Origin: Lachnospiraceae bacterium
Lineage (GTDB): Bacteria > Bacillota > Clostridia > Lachnospirales > Lachnospiraceae
NCBI GenBank assembly: GCA_017428265.1
Contig: JAFRRD010000039.1
Location: forward strand, 1-64,000
Direction: 5' to 3'
Length of the DNA stretch: 64,000 nt
Part shown: positions 9,342 through 18,383 of the stretch, in pieces
How positions within the stretch are numbered: position 1 is the first letter of the stretch
Layout of the letters: each line of letters begins with the position of its first letter
The notes under the pieces: model-generated
What the model was told of the DNA's origin: nothing
What the model saw: only the letters and a program-made list of their open reading frames with translations
The model's database searches: none
Program-made: the position numbers and the translations under genes

Positions 9342-9947
9342 TTATTTCTTCACGCCGGCGCCGGCGAGGAGCCGGTCAAAGACCAGCGCGCCGACTGAGT
9401 TCCCGGCAATGACCAGCAGGATGAAAACAAGCGCCCGAAGAGAGAACTCTCCGGCCGCCGCCATGTAGAACATATCCGCGACCGAATGCTCAAAGCCGCT
9501 CAGAATGAAGACCGGGATCCCGATGAGGACGCCCAGCACCGTCTTTTTGTCACGGAAGAGATTGACCGCAATGTACACGAGGATGCCGCAGAAACAGCCG
9601 AGCAGGAACACGGTCAGCGCGTCCTTTTCGAGCTTCGCGGCACAGATGTTCTCCGCCTTCTGTGCCATCGCGGGCAAGCAGAAACGCAGCAGCACACCGC
9701 AGATCACAGTCCCGATGAAGTTCCCGAGCAGGCCGAGAAACAGCACGGAAAAGGCTTCCTTATCGTGCTTTTCAAAGAGATACCCGACCTTCCCGGTGTA
9801 GAGGGAAAGCCCGTAATAACAGATGGAAAGCAGGCCGATCGTGAAGGCGACCGCGCCGACGACCTTATTTTCCGCAGACAGGAACACCGCACCGCCGAGA
9901 CTGATGCAGAGGCCGGCTGCGACGCCGGAAACGATCTTCTTCAGCAT
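9342..9947 (-). CDS. Compact formate/nitrite transporter (FNT) family channel
   Basis: A 201-residue inner-membrane protein with six predicted membrane spans. FNT landmarks are present in order: AGLCISLGG in span 1, GNFIGT in span 3, LGCFCGILVYIAV in span 4, GFEHSVADMF with the central His, and GNSVGALVF in the last span. FocA/NirC proteins are usually about 260-280 residues, so this one is short but keeps the core. It overlaps the purM end by 7 bases (ATG at 9947), so it is part of the purine operon. Formate movement linked to 10-formyl-THF demand is the obvious inference; substrate and direction are not shown. Confidence 0.87.
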   Translation of the reverse strand: MLKKIVSGVAAGLCISLGGAVFLSAENKVVGAVAFTIGLLSICYYGLSLYTGKVGYLFEKHDKEAFSVLFLGLLGNFIGTVICGVLLRFCLPAMAQKAENICAAKLEKDALTVFLLGCFCGILVYIAVNLFRDKKTVLGVLIGIPVFILSGFEHSVADMFYMAAAGEFSLRALVFILLVIAGNSVGALVFDRLLAGAGVKK

Positions 9948-10978
9948 AGCACCACCTTCTCTTCCGAAGCCCGGATCCCGCCGAGGACGTAAGCATCCAC
10001 GTCCTGCGCGCGCAGCGCCGCAAGCGCCGCATCCGCGGTCTCCGGACTCACGATCAGCACCATCCCGACACCCATGTTGAAGGTATTGAACATATCCCGC
10101 TCGGGGATATTGCCCTTCTCCTGCAGGACGCGGAATATCGCCGGGGTCCGGACCGCTGCCTTCCCGATAACCGCGCCCAGCCCGTCAGGGATGCAGCGCG
10201 GGATATTTTCGTAAAAGCCGCCGCCCGTGATATGCGAAACGCCGCGCACCTCGGCCGCCTCGAAGGCCGCCAGCACCGGCTTCACATAGATCCGGGTCGG
10301 AGTCAGCAGGACGTCGCCGAGCGGCGCGCCGAGTTCCGGCACCACCGCAGCGAGGTCCGCATTTTCAATATCAAAGACCTTCCGCACCAGCGAGTAGCCG
10401 TTCGAATGGATCCCGCTCGAGGGAAGCGCGATCACGACGTCCCCCGCCTGCATACGGTTTTTGTCGAGGATCTTCTCCTCGTCCACGATGCCGACCGCAA
10501 AGCCCGCGAGGTCGTAGTCCTCCGGCGCCATGGTCCCGGGATGCTCCGCGGTCTCGCCGCCGATGAGCGCGCAGCCGGCCTGCACGCAGCCCTCCGCCAC
10601 ACCGCTTACCAGTGCCGCAACCTTTTCGGGAATGTTCTTTCCGATGGCGATGTAATCGAGGAAGAACAGGGGCTTCGCGCCGCAGCAGACGATGTCGTTC
10701 ACGCACATGGCCACGCAGTCGATGCCGACCGTATCGTGACGGTCCATCAGCTGCGCGATCCGCTGCTTCGTGCCCACGCCGTCGGTCCCGGAGACCAGGA
10801 CCGGCTTTTTCATGCCGGCAATGTCCGGTGCAAACAGCCCGCCGAAGCCGCCGATATCCGAAAGCACGCCGGGGATGAAGGTCCTTTCCACGTGCTTTTT
10901 CATCAGTTTGACGCCCTTGTAGCCGGCTTCGATGTCAACGCCGGCCGCCGCGTAGGAGGAAGAATGAGACTCCGTCAT
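9941..10978 (-). CDS. purM: AIR synthetase (phosphoribosylformylglycinamidine cyclo-ligase)
   Basis: Closes FGAM to AIR with ATP, step 5 of the pathway. The 345-residue chain carries the glycine-rich GTDGVGTK motif, CVNDIVCCGAKPLFFLDY, GGETAEHPG and GGGFYENIPR, as in PurM. The start is the ATG at 10978, which overlaps the purF stop (TGATG). An in-frame upward extension exists but runs through purF coding sequence and is not homologous to anything. The 3' end overlaps the FNT gene. Confidence 0.96.
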   Translation of the reverse strand: MTESHSSSYAAAGVDIEAGYKGVKLMKKHVERTFIPGVLSDIGGFGGLFAPDIAGMKKPVLVSGTDGVGTKQRIAQLMDRHDTVGIDCVAMCVNDIVCCGAKPLFFLDYIAIGKNIPEKVAALVSGVAEGCVQAGCALIGGETAEHPGTMAPEDYDLAGFAVGIVDEEKILDKNRMQAGDVVIALPSSGIHSNGYSLVRKVFDIENADLAAVVPELGAPLGDVLLTPTRIYVKPVLAAFEAAEVRGVSHITGGGFYENIPRCIPDGLGAVIGKAAVRTPAIFRVLQEKGNIPERDMFNTFNMGVGMVLIVSPETADAALAALRAQDVDAYVLGGIRASEEKVVLC

Positions 10979-12405
10979 CACTGATCCTTTCCGGTCCAGC
11001 AGTAAGTACAGACCTTGTCCCTGTCGATGCCGATGGCATTCAGGAGTTCGTCGAGCGACTGGTAGCCGAGCGAGGCAAAACCGATCTTCTCGCAGATCTT
11101 CTTCAGCATGCACTGCCCTCTCTCGGTCGACGCATCCGCGTACTCGTCGAGATGCTGCGCCCCCTCGTCGCCCTCCAGTTCCTGGACGGTCTTGCGGGCC
11201 AGCAGGTCGGTGTCCGCATTGTTGCGGGAGAAATTGAGGAATTTGCAGTTGTACATGATCGGCGGGCAGGCGGAGCGCATGTGCACCTCGGCCGCGCCGC
11301 ATTCGTAGAGGAAATCCGCCGTTTCGCGGATCTGCGTGCCGCGGACGATCGAATCGTCCACGAAAAGGATCTTCTTGTTCTCGATCAGTTCCGGCACCGG
11401 GATCTGCTTCATCTTGGCGACCTGGTTGCGGACGTCCTGGCTCGACGGCATGAAGGAGCGCGGCCAGGTCGGCGTATATTTGATGAACGGCCGGGCAAAG
11501 GGAATGCCCGCCTCGTTGGCGTAGCCGATCGCGTGAGGAACGCCGGAATCCGGCATGCCCGCGATGAAATCCACGTCGGGGATCCCGCCGTTTTCCCGGT
11601 CCTGCCTTGCCATGGAGGCGCCGTTTCTGTAGCGCATGACTTCGACATTCATGCCCTCGTAGCGGGAGTTCGGATAGCCGTAGTAGGTCCAGAGGAAGGC
11701 ACAGACCTTCATCGTATCGCCGGGCGGCGCCAGCTGCGTGATCCCGTCGGGCGTGATGCGCACGATCTCGCCGGGGCCGAGCTCATAGGCGTCCTGGTAG
11801 CCCAGCTTGTGATAGGCAAAGGACTCAAAGGAAACACAGTAACCGTCGGCATCCTTCCCGACGAGCACCGGCAGGCGGCCGCAGCGGTCGCGTGCCGCAA
11901 TGATCTCATCGGGGCCGGTCATGATCAGAACGGTCAGGGAGCCGTCGATCTGTTCCTGCGCGAGCCGGATGCCGTCCATGATCGAGCTGCCTTCGTTGAT
12001 CAGTGCCGCCGCGAGCTCGGTACTGTTCACATTTCCCTTGCTGTTGGCCATGAACTGCACGCTGTAATCCGAAAAGCAGTCCGCGACCAGCTGTTCGGCG
12101 TTGTTGATGACGCCGACCGTCACGATCGCATAAAGCCCCAGTTTTGAGCGCACGAGCAGAGGCTGCGGATCCGTGTCGCTGATGCAGCCGATCCCGCAGC
12201 CGCCTGAAAACTGCGGCAGGTCATTTTCAAATCTGGTCCGGAAAGGCGAGTTGGTGATGGAATGGATCTGGCGTTTGCAGCCGTTTTCGGCGCTCCACAT
12301 GGCCATGCCGGCCGTCCGCGTCCCGAGGTGCGAGTGGTAATCCGTTCCGAAAAAAACATCCATGACGGTATCGCGCCGGGATACCGTTCCGAAGAAGCCG
12401 CCCAT
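10978..12405 (-). CDS. purF: PurF-like amidophosphoribosyltransferase lacking the N-terminal Cys
   Basis: First committed step of purine synthesis: PRPP + Gln to PRA. The 475-residue protein has the PRPP-binding loop VDDSIVRGTQ (about 349-358) and Cys residues at 235, 380, 466 and 469 that fit the [4Fe-4S] ligands of B. subtilis PurF. The N-terminus is MGGFFGTVS, so residue 2 is Gly, whereas class II glutaminases need Cys exposed there. The start cannot simply be shifted: the ATG overlaps the purC stop (TAATG) and the following DYHSHLGTR segment aligns at the normal place. Similar MGGFFG proteins occur in other Clostridia, so this looks like a lineage trait. Ammonia use or a second PurF are possible. 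Confidence 0.9.
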   Translation of the reverse strand: MGGFFGTVSRRDTVMDVFFGTDYHSHLGTRTAGMAMWSAENGCKRQIHSITNSPFRTRFENDLPQFSGGCGIGCISDTDPQPLLVRSKLGLYAIVTVGVINNAEQLVADCFSDYSVQFMANSKGNVNSTELAAALINEGSSIMDGIRLAQEQIDGSLTVLIMTGPDEIIAARDRCGRLPVLVGKDADGYCVSFESFAYHKLGYQDAYELGPGEIVRITPDGITQLAPPGDTMKVCAFLWTYYGYPNSRYEGMNVEVMRYRNGASMARQDRENGGIPDVDFIAGMPDSGVPHAIGYANEAGIPFARPFIKYTPTWPRSFMPSSQDVRNQVAKMKQIPVPELIENKKILFVDDSIVRGTQIRETADFLYECGAAEVHMRSACPPIMYNCKFLNFSRNNADTDLLARKTVQELEGDEGAQHLDEYADASTERGQCMLKKICEKIGFASLGYQSLDELLNAIGIDRDKVCTYCWTGKDQ

Positions 12406-13085
12406 TACGCAAAGAACAGCTCGGAGAGCGTCATGGGATCGATGTAGGCGCCGTCTTTGTAGACCCGCATATTGCCGGAGGCGATCTCGTCGATCAGCAT
12501 CACGTCGCCGTTCGCGTCGTAGCCGAATTCGAACTTGATATCATAGAGGTCGAGGCCGCGGGCTTTCATTTCTTCCGCCACGATCGCGGTGATCTTCTGG
12601 GTCTCTTCCTTGATGGCATCATACTGTGCGGGCGTCATCACGCCGAGGACTTCCAGGCCGTCCTTCGTGACCAGCGGGTCGCCGAGCGCGTCGTTCTTGA
12701 AGGTCATTTCCACATAGGCGGGAAGGTCCGCGCCTGCTTCGACGTAGTCGCTGTAGCGGCGCAGGAAGCTGCCGACGGCCTTGTAGCGGCAGATGACCTC
12801 GAGGCCCTTGCCGAAGACCTTGGCAGGCAGGACTTCCATGGTGGTATTCGCGAGGTCTGCGCTCACGAAATGGGTCGGGATGCCGGCCGCATTGATCTTC
12901 TCGAAGAAGTAAATGGACATCCGCAGGTTCACGTCGCCGACGCCCTCGATGGTCAGCCCGATGCTGTTTTCGCCCGGATCGAACACGCCGTCCTTGCCGG
13001 TGCAGTCATCCTTGAACTTCAGCAGATAGTGGCCGTTGTCCAGTGCATAAACGTTCTTGGTCTTGCCCGTGTAAAGCAGTTTCAT
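12405..13085 (-). CDS. purC: SAICAR synthetase
   Basis: Condenses CAIR with aspartate using ATP. The 226 residues are near the usual length of about 235. The N-terminal GKTKNVYAL, the [18 protein letters not shown] segment and [20 protein letters not shown], with the metal-binding acidic cluster, are all visible. It is the second gene of the operon: 15 bases separate it from purE and its TAA overlaps the purF ATG by one base. Confidence 0.96.
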   Translation of the reverse strand: MKLLYTGKTKNVYALDNGHYLLKFKDDCTGKDGVFDPGENSIGLTIEGVGDVNLRMSIYFFEKINAAGIPTHFVSADLANTTMEVLPAKVFGKGLEVICRYKAVGSFLRRYSDYVEAGADLPAYVEMTFKNDALGDPLVTKDGLEVLGVMTPAQYDAIKEETQKITAIVAEEMKARGLDLYDIKFEFGYDANGDVMLIDEIASGNMRVYKDGAYIDPMTLSELFFA

Positions 13086-13100
13086 CTGTTTGCCTCCCGT

Positions 13101-13583
13101 TTATCGATTCAGTTCTCTGTCGTTCTTAAGAATTTCTTCCGCCTGGGCCGCGCGGTACGCCGCAAGCTTTGCGGAAAGGTCTTCGTCCGTCACCGCAAGG
13201 ATCTCCGCAGCCAGAAAAGCGGCGTTCTTCGCGCCGTCGATGGCGACCGTCGCCACCGGGATGCCGGACGGCATCTGGACCGTCGCGAGCAGGGCGTCCA
13301 TGCCGTCCAGCGCCGCGCTTTTGCAGGGGATCCCGATCACGGGAAGGACGGTATTCGCCGCCATGGCCCCCGCCAGATGCGCGGCCATGCCGGCCGCCGC
13401 GATAATGACGCCGAAGCCCTTCTCCTTCGCGGTCCGCGCGAAGTCCCGTGCCTCGTCCGGCGTCCGGTGCGCCGAATAGATGTGCATTTCGTAAGGCACG
13501 CCGAAGTCAGCGAGCACGCCCGCCGCTTTTTCCACCACGGGAAGGTCGCTTTTGCTGCCCATTACGATCCCGACTTTCTTCAT
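13101..13583 (-). CDS. purE: N5-CAIR mutase, class I PurE
   Basis: Converts N5-CAIR to CAIR. The 160-residue protein has the N-terminal GSKSDLPVV and the catalytic SAHRTPDEA motif. The ATG at 13583 is chosen because GGAG (cacaaaGGAGcaaag) lies 9 bases upstream; an in-frame ATG at 13682 lies inside the leader hairpin. It is the first gene of the operon, behind a terminator-containing leader. No purK is in the window, so the enzyme may instead act directly on AIR and CO2 or use a PurK elsewhere. Confidence 0.95.
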   Translation of the reverse strand: MKKVGIVMGSKSDLPVVEKAAGVLADFGVPYEMHIYSAHRTPDEARDFARTAKEKGFGVIIAAAGMAAHLAGAMAANTVLPVIGIPCKSAALDGMDALLATVQMPSGIPVATVAIDGAKNAAFLAAEILAVTDEDLSAKLAAYRAAQAEEILKNDRELNR

Positions 13584-13740
13584 TTTTCTTTGCTCCTTTG
13601 TGGGAATGATGGTCCTGAAAAAACAAAAAGTCCCGGCACGAAAAAGAAACATGCATTTCTGAAAGCCGGGAACATCTACCAATCTGGATAAGCCTTGCCG
13701 ATGTCTCGCATCGTCTTAAAGGAACCACCTCAAAGGTATC
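13584..13740 (-). promoter_or_regulatory. Leader RNA of the purine operon, unclassified
   Basis: Between the promoter-like region and purE the transcript has a small hairpin GATG-CGAGA-CATC, then a stretch with GATGT directly before the terminator stem. ACATC of the first hairpin can pair instead with that GATGT, so two mutually exclusive folds are possible. I do not see the conserved cores of purine, ZTP, PRPP/ykkC or THF riboswitches, nor a T-box. Confidence 0.5.
13617..13671 (-). terminator. Attenuator-like terminator in the purine operon leader
   Basis: On the minus strand CCCGGC pairs with GCCGGG, with an inner AGAAA/TTTCT helix, followed by a long U tract (TTTTTGTTTTTT). It lies 34 bases before the purE ATG and after the predicted promoter, so it can only act on the operon's own leader transcript. 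Confidence 0.82.
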
Positions 13741-13762
13741 ATACAGCAGGGCTTTTTGTCAA
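13735..13762 (-). promoter_or_regulatory. Probable promoter of the purine operon
   Basis: On the minus strand a perfect TTGACA (13757-13762) is followed by a TATGATACC region (13735-13743). No perfect -10 sits at 17 bases, so the exact -10 is uncertain. Confidence 0.5.
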
Positions 13763-13779
13763 TTTGTTACACAAAGATT

Positions 13780-13818
13780 TAACAAAAAAAGAAAACAGCT
13801 CCCGCCGGAACGGGAGCC
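13780..13818 (-). terminator. Terminator of the SDR gene
   Basis: On the minus strand GGCTCCCG pairs with CGGGAGCT across TTCCGG, followed by GTTTTCTTTTTTT. It starts 18 bases after the SDR stop and separates it from the purine promoter. Confidence 0.88.
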
Positions 13819-13835
13819 ATTTTCAAATCCGAAGA

Positions 13836-14579
13836 TCAGACGTCGATACCGCCGTCCACACGGAGCAGCTGGCCATCGATGAAGGAAGAATCGTTGGTCG
13901 CCAGGAACAGAGCGACGCTTGCGATCTCGTGATCTTCGCCGAGTCTGTGCACGCAGGCACGGTCGATCATCGGCTGGAAGAGCTCTTCGCCGCCCACGGA
14001 AGCGAGCATGGCGGTCTTGATCGCGCCGGGGCAGATGCCGTTGACGTGGATCGTAGGAGCCAGTTCGTTGGCCATGGCCTTGGTCAGGCCGACCATCGCG
14101 TGCTTGCTGGTGACATAAGCCACGAAGCCCCAGTGAGCCGCCCATCCGACGATGGAGGCAACGTTGATGATGTGGCCTTCGCCCTTGGCCTGCATGACCG
14201 GAGCGACTTTCTGGCTCAGCATCAGCGCGCTGGTGACGTTGATATAGATGTCATCCATGAATTCCTTCTCGGTGATGGTGGCGAACTGCGCCAGGGAAAG
14301 CATGCCGGCATTGTTCATCAGAATGTCGATGGTGCCGTAGGCTTCCATGGTCTTGTCGTAAATGGTCTGCGCAAAGCTGCTGTCCGCGGCATCGGCAAGC
14401 ACGTAGATGGCTTCGCCGCCTTCGGCTTTGATCTTATCAACGACCGCTTTCGCGCGGGCTTCGTTGCGGCCCGTGACAACGACCTTGGCACCTTCCTTCG
14501 CAAAAAGGTACGCCGTTGCTCTGCCCATACCGGAAGTGGAACCGGTGATAATTGCTACTTTTCCGTCGAGTTTACCCAT
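13836..14579 (-). CDS. Short-chain dehydrogenase/reductase
   Basis: A 247-residue classical SDR: cofactor loop TGSTSGMGRA, NNAG motif, catalytic Ser in NVAS, and YVTSK (Tyr-xxx-Lys). It resembles FabG/glucose-dehydrogenase-like reductases, so it is an NAD(P)-dependent oxidoreductase of unknown substrate. The ATG at 14579 follows AGGAGG at good spacing; an in-frame upstream ATG lies within the promoter. It is monocistronic, with its own palindrome-carrying promoter and terminator. It sits beside the inositol/amidohydrolase block, but nothing in the sequence fixes a role there. Confidence 0.9.
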   Translation of the reverse strand: MGKLDGKVAIITGSTSGMGRATAYLFAKEGAKVVVTGRNEARAKAVVDKIKAEGGEAIYVLADAADSSFAQTIYDKTMEAYGTIDILMNNAGMLSLAQFATITEKEFMDDIYINVTSALMLSQKVAPVMQAKGEGHIINVASIVGWAAHWGFVAYVTSKHAMVGLTKAMANELAPTIHVNGICPGAIKTAMLASVGGEELFQPMIDRACVHRLGEDHEIASVALFLATNDSSFIDGQLLRVDGGIDV

Positions 14580-14618
14580 TGGGTGTTCCTCCTGAAGTGA
14601 AAATGATTTTATGGCATT

Positions 14619-14647
14619 ATTATAGCGCCGGGAAAGCGGCGCTACAA
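14619..14647 (-). promoter_or_regulatory. SDR promoter with palindromic operator between -35 and -10
   Basis: On the minus strand a TTGTAG -35 (14642-14647), 17-base spacer and TATAAT -10 (14619-14624) are seen. A perfect 8-bp inverted repeat, TAGCGCCG-N6-CGGCGCTA (14623-14644), fills the spacer. This is a classic place for a repressor or a MerR-type factor. Confidence 0.68.
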
Positions 14648-14685
14648 TAAAGAAAATAAACAAATACGGATTAAAAGTTTATTTT

Positions 14686-16293
14686 TTAACGATTTGACCG
14701 GCCGGCTAAAATACAGCCGGACACTTTGATCTTATGGAGCGCTTTCGGCTCCGTTTCAAAGGGGTTCCCGTCCAGGACCGTGAAATCTGCCGCAAAGCCC
14801 GGCGCGATCCGGCCCTTGAAATCCTCCTCAAAACTCGCTTCTGCGCTGCGGATGGTGAAGCTGTCCAGAGCTTCCCGGACCGTGAAGGCCTCCTGCGGCA
14901 GGTAAGGACCGGTGCCGTCAAGAGACGTCCGCGTGACCGCACATTCGATCCCCTTCATGACGTCCGGCGCCTCGACCGGCGCATCCGAGCCGTTCGAGAC
15001 CGAAACGCCGCTCTTTATCAGTGTCTTCCAGGAATAAGAGGACGCCGCCAGTTCTTTCCCTGCCCGCGCCTCGGCGATATGGTTGTCATAGTCAAGGAAA
15101 ACGGACTGCGCATAGACGTGGAGTCCAAGGTCCCGGATGCGGCGAAGCTGCTCCGGCCGCGAGATCTGACAGTGTACGATGCCGTGGCGGTGATCCGTGC
15201 GTGGATGTTCCGTCAGTGCTTTCTCCAATGCGTTCAGGACCTGATCCAGGCAGGCGTCGCCGATCGCGTGGACGGCGATCTGCATGCCGTTGGCGTGGGC
15301 AAAGCAGATCATTTCTTCCATCTTTTCCCGGCTGAAAAGCGGAAAGCCGGAAGTCCCCGGATCGTCTGCATAGGGTCTGGAAAGCCAGGCCGTACGGCTG
15401 CCGAGCGAGCCGTCGCCGAGCAGTTTCAGGGGGCCGATCTGGAACATCCGGCTGCCGGTCCCGGTGACGTTTCCGGCTTCAATGAAACGCACGAGCTCGC
15501 TCAGTTCGGTGAAATTGGCCTGTTCGTACACGCGGACGGAGAGCCCGCCGCTTTCTTCCAGTTCGCGGTAGGCAGCATTCACCGTTTCAAAGGGTACCGT
15601 GCTGAACGCACTGTAATCATCGCTCTGCACGCTTGTAATGCCGTAAGAATTGAGCGCGCGGCAGGCCGCGCGGATCATATCCTTAATTTCTTCCCTGTCC
15701 GGCTCCGGGATGCAGGCACTGACAAGCTCGATGGCATTGTCATAGAGCCGGCCGTCCGGGACGCCGTTTTCCATACCGATCAGGCCTCCTGCGGGAGACG
15801 GTGTATCCGGGCCGATCCCGGCCAGTTCAAGGGCGCGCGAATTGACCGCGCAGCAGTGCCCGCAGGCACGGGTGACCATGATCGGATATTCCGTTGAGAC
15901 CGTATCCAGGTCACGGCGGTCCGGCATACGGGAAACGTCAGAAAAGTAATCCTGGTTCCAGCCGCGGCCCCTGAGCCAGCGGCCCTCCCGCGGCGGATTT
16001 TCGGCGGCATAATCGCGAAGATACTGAAGAAGGCCCGACAGGCTGTCCGTATGCTCCGCAAGGCGCGCTGCTTTAAGCGTCTGCCCGTAATTCACGAGAT
16101 GCATGTGCGAGTCGTTGAAGCCGGGACAGACAAAGCGCCCCTGAAGATCCCTGCGGACCGTATCCGCGTCCGCAAGCGCGAGTATCTCCTCGTCCTTTCC
16201 GACCGCGCGGAACAGGCCGTCCTCAACAAGGAAGGCGGTCTGCAGCTTCTCCTCTCCGGTATAGACCTGTCCGTTATAAAAAAGCTGTTTCAT
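14686..16293 (-). CDS. Amidohydrolase family 3 protein, YtcJ-like
   Basis: A 535-residue metal-dependent hydrolase. The N-terminal composite beta-sandwich (NGQVYTGEE) leads to the metal site FNDSHMHL; further metal-site motifs are HAIGDACLDQ and SDAPVEAP, and the C-terminus has the usual GFAADFTVLDGNPF. Family members hydrolyse amide or imide bonds; the substrate cannot be told. The ATG at 16293 follows GGAGGAG. It is the last gene of the minus-strand block, separated from iolD by a terminator (16364-16400), so it probably has its own promoter (TATGATAAT-like sequence near 16341-16349). Confidence 0.85.
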   Translation of the reverse strand: MKQLFYNGQVYTGEEKLQTAFLVEDGLFRAVGKDEEILALADADTVRRDLQGRFVCPGFNDSHMHLVNYGQTLKAARLAEHTDSLSGLLQYLRDYAAENPPREGRWLRGRGWNQDYFSDVSRMPDRRDLDTVSTEYPIMVTRACGHCCAVNSRALELAGIGPDTPSPAGGLIGMENGVPDGRLYDNAIELVSACIPEPDREEIKDMIRAACRALNSYGITSVQSDDYSAFSTVPFETVNAAYRELEESGGLSVRVYEQANFTELSELVRFIEAGNVTGTGSRMFQIGPLKLLGDGSLGSRTAWLSRPYADDPGTSGFPLFSREKMEEMICFAHANGMQIAVHAIGDACLDQVLNALEKALTEHPRTDHRHGIVHCQISRPEQLRRIRDLGLHVYAQSVFLDYDNHIAEARAGKELAASSYSWKTLIKSGVSVSNGSDAPVEAPDVMKGIECAVTRTSLDGTGPYLPQEAFTVREALDSFTIRSAEASFEEDFKGRIAPGFAADFTVLDGNPFETEPKALHKIKVSGCILAGRSNR

Positions 16294-16363
16294 CTTCTCT
16301 CCTCCGCATCGATCGCCTGCGGGGCATCCGGGTTGCATCATTATCATAGCACAAAGCGCGAAA

Positions 16364-16400
16364 TATAAAAACCGGCCTGCCGATAAAACAGCAGTCCGGT
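16364..16400 (-). terminator. Terminator after iolD
   Basis: On the minus strand ACCGG...GCTG pairs with GCAG...CCGGT, followed by TTTTTATATTT. It lies 38 bases after the iolD stop. Confidence 0.82.
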
Positions 16401-16437
16401 CTTTCTGACGGCGTTTCCGCGCAGCCGGCGGATACGA

Positions 16438-18360
16438 TCAATACTTCTTCGCGTCTTTGATGTGAGCAAGATGATCTTCCCACGCCGCGAGGTTCCTCGG
16501 ATTCTCCGAGACCTCAGTATCGCCCACACGCCACCAGGAGCCGTAGCCGTCCGTCATGGACTTGGGCAGGACGCGGATGTCGAAGACCACCGGAACGTCT
16601 TTGATCGTCTTCGCTTCGGCAAGCGCCGACGCGAGGTCTTCCATGGAGCGGACCGTAAAGGCGCGGCAGCCGTAGCCCTCGGCGATCTTCGCGAAATCGA
16701 CCGGCATGAAACTGCCCGAATGCTCACCGTCCTCGCCGCGGAAGCGCAGCTCGGTGCAGAGAGTGTCGTTGCCGTGGCCGACCTGCAGGTTGTTGATGCA
16801 GCCGAAGGAAGCGTTGTTGAACACGCAGACGTTGATCTTCTTGTGCTCCTGCACGGCCGTCAGCAGTTCGGAATGCAGCATGATGAAGCTCCCGTCGCCG
16901 ACCATGGCATAGACGTCGCGGTCACCGATCGCATATTTGACGCCCAGGGCGCCGGAGACCTCGTAGCCCATGCAGGAATAGCCGTATTCCATGTTGTAGG
17001 TGTCGATGCCGCGGGCGCACCACATGCGCTGCATGTCGCCCGGAAGGGAGCCGGAAGAGCCGATGGCGACGTCGTCCTTGTCGATCGCAAAGTTGATCGC
17101 GCCGAGCACGGCCGTCTGGGTCAGACAGGAATCCAGGTCCTTCGCAAAACGGTCCGCGGAGGCGGCGTTCGCGTCGTTTACTTCGGGCACATAGCCTTCG
17201 CCGTAGGCGGTATGGTGCAGGCGGTCAAGTTCCTTCGCCCAGCGTTCTCTTGCAGCTTCGATCTCGCCGCCGTAAGGCGCTTTATAGCCGTCCAGGGCAG
17301 CCAGCAGGGCCGGCAGGGCACGCTTCGCGTCAGCAATGACCGGCACGGCGTCCAGCTTCAGAGCCTGGAATTCGGAAACGTTGATGTTGACGAACTTCGC
17401 CCCGTCCTTAAAGAGCCACTTGGACGAGGTGGTGAAATCGGTGTAGCGCGTGCCGACGCCGATGATGACGTCTGCTTCCTTCGCGATCTCGTTGGCCGCC
17501 GAGCAGCCCGTCACGCCGATGCCGCCGAGGTTCAGCGGATGATCGTACAGAACGGCGCCCTTGCCCGCCTGGGTCTCGCCGAAGGGAATGCCGGTCGCTT
17601 CGGCAAAGGTCCGGAATTCCTCATGGGCTTCGCTGTAACGGACGCCCCCGCCGCAAATCAGAAGCGGCTTCTTCGCCGCACGGATCACTGCAGCCGCTTC
17701 GGCGATCGCTTCCGCTTCGGGAAGCCGCCTTGCGAGCCGCCAGACACGTTTCGCAAAGAAGGATTCGGGATAGTCATAGGCTTCGCCTTCAACGTCCTGC
17801 GGGATCGCGATGCAGACCGCGCCGGTATTGGCCGGATCGGTCAGGGTGCGGAAAGCCGAGATCATTGCACTCATCAGCTGCTCGGGCCTTACGATGCGGT
17901 CCCAGTAGCGGCAGACCGCGCGGAACGCGTCATTGGTCGAGATCGAAAGGTCGTTCACCTGCTCGATCTGCTGCAGCACCGGGTCCGGCTGGCGGCAGGC
18001 ATAGACGTCGCCGGGCAGGATCAGGACCGGGATGTTGTTCGCGGTCGCGGTCGCGGCGGCGGTGACCATGTTGGCGGCGCCGGGGCCCACGGAGGAGGTC
18101 ACGGCAATGATCTTCTTGCGCTTCATCTGCTTGGCAAAAGCCACGGCGGTATGCGCCATGCCCTGTTCATTTTTGCCCTGCCAGACCTTGAGGCGGCGGG
18201 TCTCCTGCCGGAGCGCCTGGCCGAGGCCGACCACGTTGCCGTGGCCCGGCAGCATGATCACGCCCTCGACAAAGGGATCTTCCTTCCCGTCATAAGCAAT
18301 GTACTGATTTTCCAGAAAACGGACCAGGGCCTGTGCCATGGTCAAACGGACTGTCTTCAT
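16438..18360 (-). CDS. iolD: THcHDO hydrolase (inositol catabolism)
   Basis: A 640-residue thiamine-diphosphate enzyme of the acetolactate-synthase fold. IolD opens the ring of 3D-trihydroxycyclohexane-1,2-dione to 5-deoxy-glucuronate. IolD-type features are the N-terminal [44 protein letters not shown], and the ThDP/Mg site [17 protein letters not shown]...NNASFG. The ATG at 18360 follows GGAGGG. It lies 23 bases downstream of iolB, in the pathway cluster iolG...iolE-iolB-iolD. Confidence 0.95.
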   Translation of the reverse strand: MKTVRLTMAQALVRFLENQYIAYDGKEDPFVEGVIMLPGHGNVVGLGQALRQETRRLKVWQGKNEQGMAHTAVAFAKQMKRKKIIAVTSSVGPGAANMVTAAATATANNIPVLILPGDVYACRQPDPVLQQIEQVNDLSISTNDAFRAVCRYWDRIVRPEQLMSAMISAFRTLTDPANTGAVCIAIPQDVEGEAYDYPESFFAKRVWRLARRLPEAEAIAEAAAVIRAAKKPLLICGGGVRYSEAHEEFRTFAEATGIPFGETQAGKGAVLYDHPLNLGGIGVTGCSAANEIAKEADVIIGVGTRYTDFTTSSKWLFKDGAKFVNINVSEFQALKLDAVPVIADAKRALPALLAALDGYKAPYGGEIEAARERWAKELDRLHHTAYGEGYVPEVNDANAASADRFAKDLDSCLTQTAVLGAINFAIDKDDVAIGSSGSLPGDMQRMWCARGIDTYNMEYGYSCMGYEVSGALGVKYAIGDRDVYAMVGDGSFIMLHSELLTAVQEHKKINVCVFNNASFGCINNLQVGHGNDTLCTELRFRGEDGEHSGSFMPVDFAKIAEGYGCRAFTVRSMEDLASALAEAKTIKDVPVVFDIRVLPKSMTDGYGSWWRVGDTEVSENPRNLAAWEDHLAHIKDAKKY

Positions 18361-18383
18361 ATTTCCCTCCTTATTGCTCGGCA

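Noticed and set aside
10979-11302. N-terminal extension of PurM
   Set aside because: The extension runs through purF coding sequence and has low-complexity shadow composition; the ATG at 10978 overlapping the purF stop is the normal PurM start.
13584-13740. Purine (guanine), ZTP, PRPP or T-box regulatory RNA before purE
   Set aside because: None of the conserved cores of these classes could be found, although a terminator and alternative helices are present. It was kept as an unclassified leader.
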